NCBI GenBank assembly: GCA_028023455.1
Contig: JAQFVV010000050.1
Span: 3,226,626-3,290,625, forward strand
From: Epiperipatus broadwayi
Taxonomy: Eukaryota; Onychophora; Udeonychophora; Euonychophora; Peripatidae
DNA: 64,000 nt
Reading direction: 5' to 3'
Each line of letters opens with the position of its first letter. The stretch's first letter is position 1. Made by a program: the position numbers and the translations under genes. The notes beneath the pieces were generated by a model. That model was given only the letters and a program-made list of their open reading frames with translations, was not told the origin of the DNA and made no database searches. Shown here piece by piece: positions 36,131 through 45,551 of this stretch.

Positions 36131-36354
36131 CTTATATATAGTCAATATTAATAATTGTTTGAATTATTTATAATAAAATGTATTGCTTTTGTAACTTATT
36201 TCAAAATAATTTTTCAAAAAATAAAATATTTTTTGTTCACAAAAATAAATTTTAAATTTATCAGAATAATATACTACTTACGTTTTATAATTAGTTTGTA
36301 AAAGAAATGGAATAACTAAAACACACAGACTTATTATATACCTATGTCTATATA

Positions 36355-36605
36355 TGTAATATATAGGGTATATGAGCACAGACTTTCACATGACCCACCA
36401 CTCTTCACACTAACTCATAACACCGATTCACTTGAACACATATATGTTGAAAAGATGATTGCTGGTTTAGCATGAAATAGGTATATTGGTGATTGTTTAT
36501 CTTTTCAACATATATGTGTTCAAGTAAATCAGTGTTATGAGATAGTGTGGAGAGTGGAGGGTCGTGTGAAAGTCTGTGCTCATTTATCTTATATATTACA
36601 TTTAA
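36355..36605. mobile_element. Family 1 palindrome
   Basis: The minus-strand 3' part (36370-36458) and the plus-strand copy (from 36455) are joined 5'-to-5'. The arms share AACACATATATGTTGAAAA and the GAGTGTGGTGGG-type block. The plus copy begins inside the hammerhead (GATGATTGCTGG then GAAATAG), so its 5' strand of stem I and first core bases are missing. Confidence 0.75.
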
Positions 36606-36779
36606 GGAAATGCAAATATGTATAACAATGTAAGCTAGCAACATATTTTTACTTTTCCATTTAATTCACAAATTCTTTAAAACAAATTAATACATAATAT
36701 TTATTTTGCTATAAAAAAATACTCTCTAAACCAATGTTTTCTCCCTAGATAATGGATTTGAATGAAACAATAAATGCTT

Positions 36780-36965
36780 TGGTTTCTATAAGCCAAAGTA
36801 ATCAATGGATGCTAGAAGGCTTGTGCATAAAATACCTATCTAGGCCTACTCATTCAACACCCCCAGAATAGTTTCCAGCTTATGGTTTTTATCAGTGAGG
36901 AGCTAACAGTTATGAGCAAGCATAAGAAATGGTGATCATGTGATGTTTAGTAGTTTTATTTTAAA
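36780..36965. mobile_element. Family 2 element, minus copy with hammerhead plus plus-strand tail
   Basis: The minus copy covers about 36785-36905. Its hammerhead region (36860-36900) reads CTGATAA, stem II, GAAAC, TA, TTC, so the invariant second GA is damaged. The sequence 36915-36962 (GAGCAAGCATAAGAAATGG to GATGTTTAGTAG) is the outer 3' end of family 2 in plus orientation. Again two copies meet at their 5' sides. Confidence 0.65.
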
Positions 36966-38026
36966 ACTTGCCTAACAAAATTTTAAATGTATGAATAAAT
37001 TTAAAATTAATAACCTTAATTTTTTTTAGTTATTTGTTTTTATTTTATGATTGTTATATAATTTTTAACTTTATTGTTTTTTTATTATATGTCAATTTTA
37101 TAAAACATATAGTATGTTATCTTTATTATTATATAGTACTAGCTGCACCCATGTCTTTTCTCTCAACAGCTGAATAATGATAGAAGTAAAAGAATAAAAG
37201 AATGTGAATTAAAATATCATGCAAGATTCATCATGATTGGTGGAGTTATTAAGTAAGAAACAAACAAATAAACATTCAAATTTAGAAAAGGATTTACAGT
37301 AGATTAGTGGTTATTTGTGCACATCTTTAATATAGCATTTAATTTTAATTTAAATAAGCTTTAATTTAAATAATTTTGAAATACAAAATATTATTGTGAT
37401 TTTTGTTTCAAGTGCTGATATTTATCTTGGTTGTTGACTGCAAGTCTTTTACGAATCCTTTAATACTTACTGAAATATTTGAACTCCATTATAACATATA
37501 TTGCTAAAGCTTACTTTTGTATGCAATTCATTTATGTTTAGGATGAAGAGATGATCAACTCATCAGATGTTATTTTTCTAAATTGCCGTACTGTTAAAAA
37601 TAAACACAGTGTGTGTCACAAATTAACAATCTTTTATCAAGAGTTTTAAAATTTAACTCAAGTCAAATATTATTATTATTACTCTTTTTAATAAATTAAA
37701 ATTACTTTAAACATTTTTACAATATTTTTAATAATCAGGATATAAATATTTGACAAAACAAATATTCAAAACTTTTTCAAACTAAAATCCACTCATGATT
37801 ATAAACTTATTATTTAGAATACTTTTTTTTTTCAGTTAAAAATTGCTAGAATATATTTTTGGATGATGAAAATTCCCCAGAAATCATTGCTAATGCAAAC
37901 TTTCAAATTCTGTATTCAGGGTTTTACTCATATTAGTGGTAATTTGCAGTTTGTTTTTAAACAATTAAGTACTATAAAGCGAAAATCCATAGCTACATAG
38001 TGCTCCAAAAAACAAAAGAAAAAAAG
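36966..38026. other. AT-rich non-coding DNA
   Basis: No gene or repeat recognised. Confidence 0.5.
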
Positions 38027-38141
38027 TGTCAAGCTTTAGCGGTCGAGTGATCAGCACAGCAGCCATACAAGCAGCTGTCCTGGGTTTGCGGGTTTGCTTC
38101 CCGGCTGATGCTTTGACACATGGAAAAAAAAGAAAAGAAAA
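38027..38141 (+). mobile_element. tRNA-derived SINE, copy 4
   Basis: TGTCAAGC start, box A-like region GGTCGAGTGATCAGC, box B-like GGTTTGCTTCC, GATGCTTTGACAC and an A-rich tail. It is close in sequence to the 5802 copy. Confidence 0.85.
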
Positions 38142-38397
38142 TCATGTAAGATTCATCAAAATTGCTGCAATATTTGTTGAATTAAGTAACAAACAAAAAC
38201 AAGAACTTTCATATATATATACAATAGTTATTATGAAAATTACATTAATAACCAAATAAAAAAACAGAATATGGTATATAGTTATATTAAAACATGCATA
38301 CATATTGTCATTTTTTTTACTCCTTTTTACAAAAATGTGTATTCATTATACACAAATTATTTTTCACAAAATTTTATTCTAAAATTTTTATCATATA

Positions 38398-38563
38398 GTA
38401 AATAGGGAAAGTCCACTACACAGGAAAGATTAAAAATTATAATTGGTTTTACTCCTTAGCATTGCTTTGTGCTATGAATATGATCGGTCAGGTCAAAAGT
38501 GGTGCTAAGCAGTAAAAACAACTATATTTTTTAATCTTTCTTGTAGTGAACTGTCTCTATTTA
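38398..38563. mobile_element. MITE-like hairpin element, ~55-bp inverted repeats
   Basis: TAAATAGGGAAAGTCCACTA at 38398 and the complement of TAGTGAACTGTCTCTATTTA at 38544-38563 form imperfect terminal inverted repeats. They continue through AAAGATTAAAAA and TTTTTACT toward the centre. There is no coding sequence. Confidence 0.7.
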
Positions 38564-38911
38564 TTAACTTATAAACAAATAAGAAAAATAAAGCCTATTG
38601 AGTTAAATTTTGACCATTATTTACAACCATTGTCAAGACTTATATGATTTGAAAAACTAATATATATATATATATATGATAAACTGAAACAAAATGAAAT
38701 TTGTTTGGGATTTCATAAGAGGTTCAAGTACTGGAAGAGATAAAGCTGGGTCATGAGCCAGAAACATGAAATAGTTATGTCATGATCTATGTTTTGAGGT
38801 CAAAAGTCTATTCTACCACTGAACCAAACCATGCAGAGCAACCCATATATTAATTACGATATATGATTAGATATAAAGTTAATTAATTCACTAATCTTTT
38901 CTTTTCTTATA

Positions 38912-39067
38912 ATAATTAATTGATGAAATACTATATTACTTTTACAATGAGATTAGGAGATATAAGGTTCTGAAGAATATTGCTGAGGCAATCAAAACTG
39001 TAAACAGAAGGAAAGGATGGATAATAATGCATTGTAAAAGTAATATAGTGTTTCATCAATTAATTAT
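38912..39067. mobile_element. MITE with 38-bp terminal inverted repeats
   Basis: The left repeat 38912-38949 and right repeat 39030-39067 are inverted copies with one mismatch in 38, built on AATTAATTGATGAAATAC and TATATTACTTTTACAAT. The 80-bp centre contains GAGATTAGGAGATATAAGG. A second copy lacking the left repeat lies at 39174-39304 with similar flanking sequence (TACATTTGACAAT), so a larger unit was duplicated. Confidence 0.85.
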
Positions 39068-39499
39068 GATATGGTATACATTTGACAATAGGAAATAGTA
39101 GTTATTATACTTCATGAAGAAGATAAAGGAATACTGGAAATAAAGTTGGGATAAGAAAAAAAAATGAGGATTGTAACAGTGAGATTAGGAGATATAAGGT
39201 TCTGAAGAAGATTGCTGGGGCAATTGAAACTGTAAACAGAAGGAAATGGTAGATAATAAAGTATTGTAAATGTAATATAGTATTTCATCAATTAATTATT
39301 ATATGGTGTACATTTGACAATTCAATAGGAAATAGTAGCTTTTCTTTTTTTATGAAGCCTTAATAACACTCATGTCTTTTTTTAACTCTGCATAAAATAA
39401 AAAAAACATTCATATGTATATGTTTTTTTAGGGATTAATACTGGCAGATTCAAAAATATTGAAATGTTTTTAGGACTATCTGGAATTATGGAGTTGAAC

Positions 39500-40990
39500 C
39501 ATTCAATATAAGAAGGCTTTTACCACTCCATTTTTTATTAAAACAAAGGGGATAGACAAGTTATCAGTAATTACTGTGGAATATCATTATTATCCTTTAC
39601 AGCAACAGTACATTCAAAAATTTTATTGAATAGATTGCTTCCACTTACAGATGAATGATTACCAAGAACTGACTGTGAGTTTTAGAGAATCAAGAATCAC
39701 TATAGATATGATTTTTGTTGTTAGGCAAATGCAATATTGTTGGGAACAAAGGAATGATTTATATGCTGCTTTTATTGATTTCATCAAGGCATTTGATACA
39801 GTTAATAGATGTCTATGGCATTATTTGAAATTAGCTGACTGACCATCAAAATTTATTCACGTTATATAGCTTCTACATAATGGAAATGAGAGGAATATTA
39901 TTACCAGTGGAAACTCAAACATTTCAAATGAAAACTGGTGTTCAACAAGGATGCATACATGTTCCAACATTGTTTTCACTTTTATAGCATTAAATTTTAG
40001 AATTGTTAATAGGTGGCTTAGTTATGCTGAGATGAAGATAAGATAGAGGTTTGATAATGAATTTTTTATTTGAATTAGTTAAAAAAGCAAAAAAACAAAC
40101 AAACTAGAATTTCAACTCCTTGCATTCTGGATTTATAGTATGTTGATGATTGCCCTAGTGTTACCAGTACAATGGTGATATACAGAATGTTCTTAATAGC
40201 TTGAATGCAACTTATAAAGATCTCAGTGCTTAAATTAATGTTCACAAAAAGCTAAGTTCTTTAATAGTCAGTGAAGGAAGAAAATGTTCAACAATTTTCA
40301 ATTTGATTATCAACTCAAAAATATAAATAAGGTGTAGTTGTGTTATAAGGAGAAAAGTGGACTTAGATGTTGAGATCTGACAGAGACTCAAATATATTGA
40401 TGCTTCTTTTAACAAGTTAAAAGTTAAAAAAAAAAAGTACTGCAATGAAGTTAGTTGTATATGAAGCTGTTATTTTACCTAATTTGTTGTATGGATATGA
40501 AACTTGGACATCCTATCAGGATGCAATATAAAGACATTAGAAAAGTTTCATATAAAGATGCTGTGGCCATAGGCTTTTAAAAATAATATGTCAAAATCAT
40601 AAAACCAATCAATAAGTTATGCAATTTACAGGACATGACACTACTGAGTCCACAATTGTTAAATAACACCTTCCTTAGATTGGACCTGTAAACAGATGAA
40701 CAATATAAGATTTCTTGAAAGGTATTTTATGGTGAACTTGAATATGGGTCCCATGGGAGAGATAAACATTATAAGCATTATCTCAAAAACTTTCTAACAA
40801 GGGCAATGTTAATTGTTTCTATTGAAAAGATATGGCAGAAAATAGAGTACATTGGAGAGCTAAAATTGGACATGGTGTTCAAAGATTTCAGAAAATGTTT
40901 TCTGCTAAGGAAACTAAAAGATAACATTGGCAAATATTAAATAAATAGAAAATTGGATCAGCATGTTTATATGCAGACGTATTTGTGTTT
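39500..40990 (+). pseudogene. LINE RT to C-terminal relic (second clade)
   Basis: Conserved blocks in shifting frames: SNYCGISLLSF with KILLNRLLPL (39570-39650), the RT motif A block MIFVVRQMQYC to AFIDFIKAFDTVNR (39708-39812), KFIHVI with LHNGN near 39850, and a GV-QGC-like motif B segment near 39930. A YVDD-like motif C precursor (40137) follows, then AVILPNLLYGYETWT (40460-40505) and FYGELEYGSHGRDKHYK (40725-40775). This order is typical of a widespread invertebrate LINE RT with a long C-terminus. The endonuclease is absent and the copy is 5'-truncated and non-functional. Confidence 0.8.
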
Positions 40991-42960
40991 CACAATTTGG
41001 TTTATATAGTCCTGTAGAAGTCATTTTTAGAATAGTTTATTTTCTCTCTCTCTTTTTTGATTTGGAATGGCCGTAATCACTTTTGACTGGCTGTATGTAT
41101 TTTGTAAATTTCAGTTGCTTCAATATTATCATACTTATATTTTATTTTATATTTGCGTATAATTAAAAACTTATAATCGTAGTCATAATTATAAATATGT
41201 TCTAAACGTAGAATTAAATTTATAAAACTATATGATTCATATAAAATAAATACAATTTTTTGACAGAAGGAATGAAAGATATTTTTTTATATAGAATAAC
41301 CATTAATAGCTGGGAAAAATAAATTTAATAAGAAGTATCTACAACCAAAAACAATTACTCTATACATACAGCCGGCGTTTTCATTATCGCAGCTGCCCAG
41401 AACGCAATGTAAGACCCAGTTTTGATATTTAAAATCACACTTTATATATTTTTGCGCAAGATAATAAATTTTGTGCTTATTCATTCTTCTTAAAATCGAA
41501 GTTGGGAAGCTTTTTTTTTTTTTGGGGGGGGGGGGGTCGTGGCTAGTAGTTGGCCTTTCCTTAGAAGCAAAATAGTTTAGGGCCGATCCTGATTATATAC
41601 AATATATCTCTTTACTGTATCTGCTTATTATAAATCTGTGTTTATCATTTTATCAGCTATTAATTGGTTTATAAATAATTTTATTTTATTAAACTGCTAA
41701 AAAGTTATCATATATTCGTTGACATTAATTTCTCGTGAGTCGAGCGACCTTATGCAGCAGATTTAGTTTCTAATTTTAATGGCTATTCAAAGATCTTCTA
41801 GCTAATAAACTACAATTTTCTTTTAATTGACACGAGCAACAAACGCGATATCTTGAGGCACTATTTCTTAACTCGTGACAGCTTTCATCCAACACAAAAC
41901 TTATGTTCAGCCAATCACAAAAGGAGTTGTTGAGGCGTCGTACTGTAAGAATAAGCTATTTAAAATTTATCTGTATTAAAAAAAACATAAAGTTTTGAAT
42001 TTTGAAACGTAAGCTCAGTCGTTTATAATAAAAGCTTAATAGTTAAAAACAAAAACATTAATTTAATTCCAACGGACATTGTTTCTTGTAAAACAAATGA
42101 CTATTAACGTTATTTCTTATGCCAGATGAACTTGTGTGACGTCAACAAACATGATTAATAATTTATCAAGCTATTCGTTGGTTAATGAAAGAAAATCATT
42201 AAATTTATTGAAGTTATTGACACACACCCACATACACAAAAAGTGCTCACGTTAAAATGTAAACATCTATATATAAGTTTTTTTTTTTTAAAAAAAATCA
42301 TTTGTAATTCTTAACAATAGTTTTCGTTTCTATGCATTTACACTCATATATGTGAAATAATCGGTGGAACAATATTAAAAAAAACCAAAAAAACAATTTA
42401 ATGAAGTCCTTCCTTAGATAGTTATGATGGTATGTATAAAATAAAGATGGAAATATTAATTAGAAACATTATAGAATGAAAAAATGCAATGGAAAATTGC
42501 TTTAGTGTTTGCTCTTAGAAATTATGAGATATTTGGAAAAAAGTATGAATAGTATACAAAAAAGATTGGAAGCAAGATAACTATAATTCAAAGGGAGGAG
42601 CATAATTATATTGATTTCAATGTAATTATAGAAATTAGAATAATTAAACAATTTAGAAAAAAGATTTAAAATTTGTAAACAGAATATCGTGATCTTTTTT
42701 ATACATATCCAAAAATTAACCTTGCTTGTATTAAATATAATTATTGCCACTGATAATGCTGAATCGAGTAATTTACATAAATAAATTATAAATTTCATAA
42801 ACCCAGCTTTTCCTTCTTAAAAAATGAAACCTTGTTTTTTATTTAACTAAATTTTATATAAATATAAAATATTCAATATCGTTTTGTTTAGTTTCTATTA
42901 TCTTTATTTTAAGAATATTTTATTGACATAACAAAATTGTACAGTTGAATATTATAATAC
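40991..42960. other. Unannotated DNA; possible regulatory islands
   Basis: No gene. It contains a T13G13 run (41511-41536), a CpG-containing, less AT-rich segment at about 41720-41950 with a CCAATCA box near 41912, and a palindromic TGACGTCA (CRE-type) motif at about 42136. These motifs alone do not establish a promoter. Confidence 0.4.
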
Positions 42961-42964
42961 ACTT

Positions 42965-43010
42965 TGTTAAGATGGCACTACTATATGGAGAGTGTTGTTT
43001 TGTTTTGAAT
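42965..43010 (+). mobile_element. Family 2 fragment
   Basis: GATGGCACTACTATATGGAG matches the plus-strand 3' segment of family 2. Confidence 0.6.
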
Positions 43011-43014
43011 TGTT

Positions 43015-43650
43015 AAGCTCAATTCTATTGCTGGTATTGGCTTCTTCCATCAAGGCTGGCATGGTAATGTGAGTGTCCTAGGTCTGGTAGATGCATAGCA
43101 AAGCCATTAACCACACTAACAGGTTAATGTATGAGTAAGTAGCGTTCCATTCTGTTGATATTGTCCACCTCTTTGAGATTGGCTTTATAATGCTGATGTA
43201 TCACAACTGGTATCCATGTGTGATCATTGCCTCTCTAGCAGGGTCCAGCATGTTGCATTATAGACATCTTCATTTACAATAGGCACTATAATATCAGTAT
43301 ATCAGGTCCAATATTCATGTAATGTGAGTTCGTGGGCCATACTAGCAGGTTCCATGTATTTGTAAATAAGAATCTAGAGGGTAATATCTTGTTTTTGTTC
43401 TGCAGAACTTTAAGCTTATCAAAAAATATGGCATTAGGGTCTGGTGCTGGTTGCATAAACTTTGTTCTGTATCTTGTGTACCAAAGGGCATATGTCAGGA
43501 AGGTAGATAACCTGATAACTATAAAGTCTCCAGAGGAGAAACAACCCATGATGTCCAGGATTCTATCAACTGCTATAATGCAGTGTTGAGAGATGACTTG
43601 TCTAATACTGTTATAGCCTGGACATATATTTATCAGATCATTAATATATT
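43015..43650. repeat. Less AT-rich block with ~110-bp degenerate tandem units
   Basis: The motif ACTAGCAGG-TTCCATGTA recurs near 43111, 43233 and 43338 with similar upstream sequence (GGT-CA, CATGT, GTG). This suggests three diverged tandem units of about 105-122 bp. Overlapping open frames on both strands (43286-43589) have no recognisable domain. The block sits between two family 2 pieces and may be internal sequence of a longer family 2 element. Confidence 0.4.
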
Positions 43651-43683
43651 AAGCATCACATGATCACTATCTTATACTAGCAC

Positions 43684-43915
43684 ATAATTGTTTATAAACA
43701 AAGCAAAACTCTCCATACACTATTGCCACCCTGGGCTCTCAGATCCAAAGCTCTTCACTGACGATGGCCACAAGCCAGAAACTAGTCTGGGGACATTGGA
43801 TGAGTAGGCATTAGATAGGGATTTTATGCACAAGCCTTCTGGCATTCATTGATTACTCTGGTTGGCACAGGGTGGCAATACTGTATGGAGAGTTTTGCTT
43901 TGTTTATGATTAATA
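43684..43915. mobile_element. Family 2 palindrome with best-preserved hammerhead
   Basis: The left arm (about 43684-43733, minus 3' end) and right arm (43868-43915, plus 3' end) share CAAAGCAAAACTCTCCATAC and its complement. The plus copy carries the hammerhead between the arms and continues through GCACAAGCCTTCTGGCAT. The outer ends are both 3' ends. Confidence 0.8.
43738..43806 (+). ncRNA. Hammerhead ribozyme (family 2), intact core
   Basis: CTGACGA at 43758-43764. Stem II is a perfect TGGC/GCCA (43765-43768 with 43774-43777) with loop CACAA. GAAA is at 43778-43781, stem III a single C-G pair around TA, and the cleavage triplet GTC at 43785-43787. Stem I pairs TCTTCA (43752-43757) with TGGGGA (43788-43793, two G-U pairs). 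After an internal loop it pairs ATCCAA (43743-43748) with TTGGAT (43796-43801), then CTC with GAG. All invariant core bases are present. The minimal stem III and internal loop in stem I match the type I hammerheads known from PLEs. Cleavage is predicted after 43787. Confidence 0.85.
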
Positions 43916-44139
43916 TATCCAATATATCAGATGATTAATATATCCAAAAACATGGATATATAAAATTCATCAATAAATATAAATAATATTTTTAAAGACT
44001 TAATATTCTCTCACTCTTTTTTAAAAAGAGAATAAAATCATTTACCTGCTTAAGTTTTTTTAAAAAAACACAAATATTTTTTTTGTTATTCTTATTAATA
44101 TTTAAATACATGCATATCATAGATACTAAACTTAATGTA

Positions 44140-44520
44140 ATTATAAGGTACTTGAATTCAGAGTTTCAAGCTCCATCTTACATAACTAATAATTATGACC
44201 ACATACATGTGAAAAAAATAAATGATCTCCAATATACAAATTTCGAGTCATTAATGATATGGATCGCTAAAGAGTTGGAGGGTGGAGAAGATTGAAGCTT
44301 GACCATTAAAGTTTGAAGATTCTCTATCTTAATATGAACTGAGCACTTATTGTATATATGTGTGGGAGATGGTAATCTGTATCAAATGATGATTGATTGT
44401 TCAGCATGAAATATGTATATTGGAGATCACATATCTTTTTCATGTGTACTTGGTCATGTGTAGATGGAGTGCATAACTAAAGGGTGCTTGAAAGTCTGAA
44501 TTCAAATAATATATATAAAA
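44140..44520. mobile_element. Family 1 palindrome, pair 1
   Basis: The minus copy (44140-44255) ends inside the hammerhead near GAAATTTGTATATTGG. The plus copy (44262-44510) carries a hammerhead region at 44370-44430 with the core changed to ATGATGA. 3' ends point outward. Confidence 0.7.
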
Positions 44521-44654
44521 TATTTACATACAAGTATATTGTATGTAGTGAACTTAATATAATAAGAAGGGATTCAACTCAGACTTTCAAGATTCCTACA
44601 GATACTCCATTTTATACAACAGATACACATGACCACATACATGTATAAAAGATA

Positions 44655-44725
44655 AATGATCTCCAATATATGTATTTTATGCTGAACCAGAACTCATCAG
44701 TTGGTCCAGATCACCATCTCTCACA
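44655..44725 (-). ncRNA. Family 1 hammerhead motif, minus, G12 lost
   Basis: On the minus strand, TGATC, TGG, ACCAA, CTGATGA, stem II, AAAATACATATA, TTGG, A, GATCA. Distal stem I TGATC/GATCA and proximal CCAA/TTGG pair well, but GAAA has become AAAA, so cleavage is unlikely. Confidence 0.6.
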
Positions 44726-44837
44726 TAAATATTCAACCAGAGTGGGAAGGTGGAAAAGATTGCCACTTGTTTATTAAAATTGGAATTTGCTTTCTTAATA
44801 TAAACTGAGCAATGATTGTATATATGTGTGGGAGATG

Positions 44838-44900
44838 GTAATCTGGACCAACTGATGAGTGCTGGTTCAGCATAAAATACATATATTGAAGATCATTTAT
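44838..44900 (+). ncRNA. Family 1 hammerhead motif, plus, G12 lost
   Basis: CTGATGA at 44852-44858, stem II GTGCT/AGCAT, AAAA in place of GAAA, then TACATATATTGAAGATC. It is the partner of the minus copy ~150 bp away. Confidence 0.6.
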
Positions 44901-45171
44901 CTTTTTCACATGAATGTGATCATGTGTATCAGTTGTATAAGACAGAGTTTGAAATTCCGAGTTCAATTTTCTTATAATTAATTTTATTAAATATGTCTTG
45001 AAGTGATATTTTAGTAACATTAATAATTTTACTCTTTATTTAAAAACTAAAGAGAAGAAATTAAAAAAAAAACACTTTTAGATGTATATAAAGATTAGCT
45101 CAGCAAAAACAAAGTGTTTTTTTTTTTAAAAAAAGTTATGATGAAACATATATATATATATATATATCCAC

Positions 45172-45540
45172 TAAACATCACATGATCACCATTTATTATG
45201 CTTGCTCATAATTGTTAATAAAACAGGCAAAACTCTGCATACAGTAGTGCCGCTCAGTTCAAGCCAAAGTAATAAATGGATGCCAGAAGGCTGGGGCATA
45301 AAATTCCTAATTAATGCATACTCATCCAATATTCCCAGACTAGTTTCTAGTTTGGGTATTCTCAGATCCAAGGCTCCTCATTAATGAAAGTCACCAGCTA
45401 AAAACTAGTCTAGGGATATTGGATGAGTAAGCAATATATAAGGATTTTTATGCACAAGCCTTCTGGCATCCATTGATTGATCTGGCTTGCACTAAGTGGC
45501 ACTACTGTATGCAGAGTTTTGCCTGTTTTAAACTTATATA
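45172..45540. mobile_element. Family 2 palindrome, long arms
   Basis: The minus arm (about 45225-45345) and plus arm (about 45405-45525) share GCAAAACTCTGCATACAGTA, GATGCCAGAAGGCT and CATCCAATATTCCCAGACTA in inverted order. The plus copy has a decayed hammerhead (TTAATGA core, then AAAAC, TA, GTC at 45408-45410). The minus copy starts inside the hammerhead at GAAACTAGTC. The extreme left (45172-45222) adds the outer 3' end TAAACATCACATGATCACC. Confidence 0.8.
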
Positions 45541-45551
45541 TATATATATAT

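Larger units (their letters stand above)
44570..44965. mobile_element. Family 1 palindrome, pair 2, hammerhead motif in both arms
   Basis: The minus copy occupies 44572-44735 and the plus copy about 44735-44965, joined at their 5' sides. Both contain CTGATGA-GTKCTGG-TTCAGCAT, but the following GAAA reads AAAA in both. The invariant G12 is therefore lost in both arms, which suggests the mutation predates the duplication. Confidence 0.75.

Noticed and set aside
43286-43589. Overlapping open frames on both strands
   Set aside because: No recognisable domain; lie in a degenerate tandem repeat.
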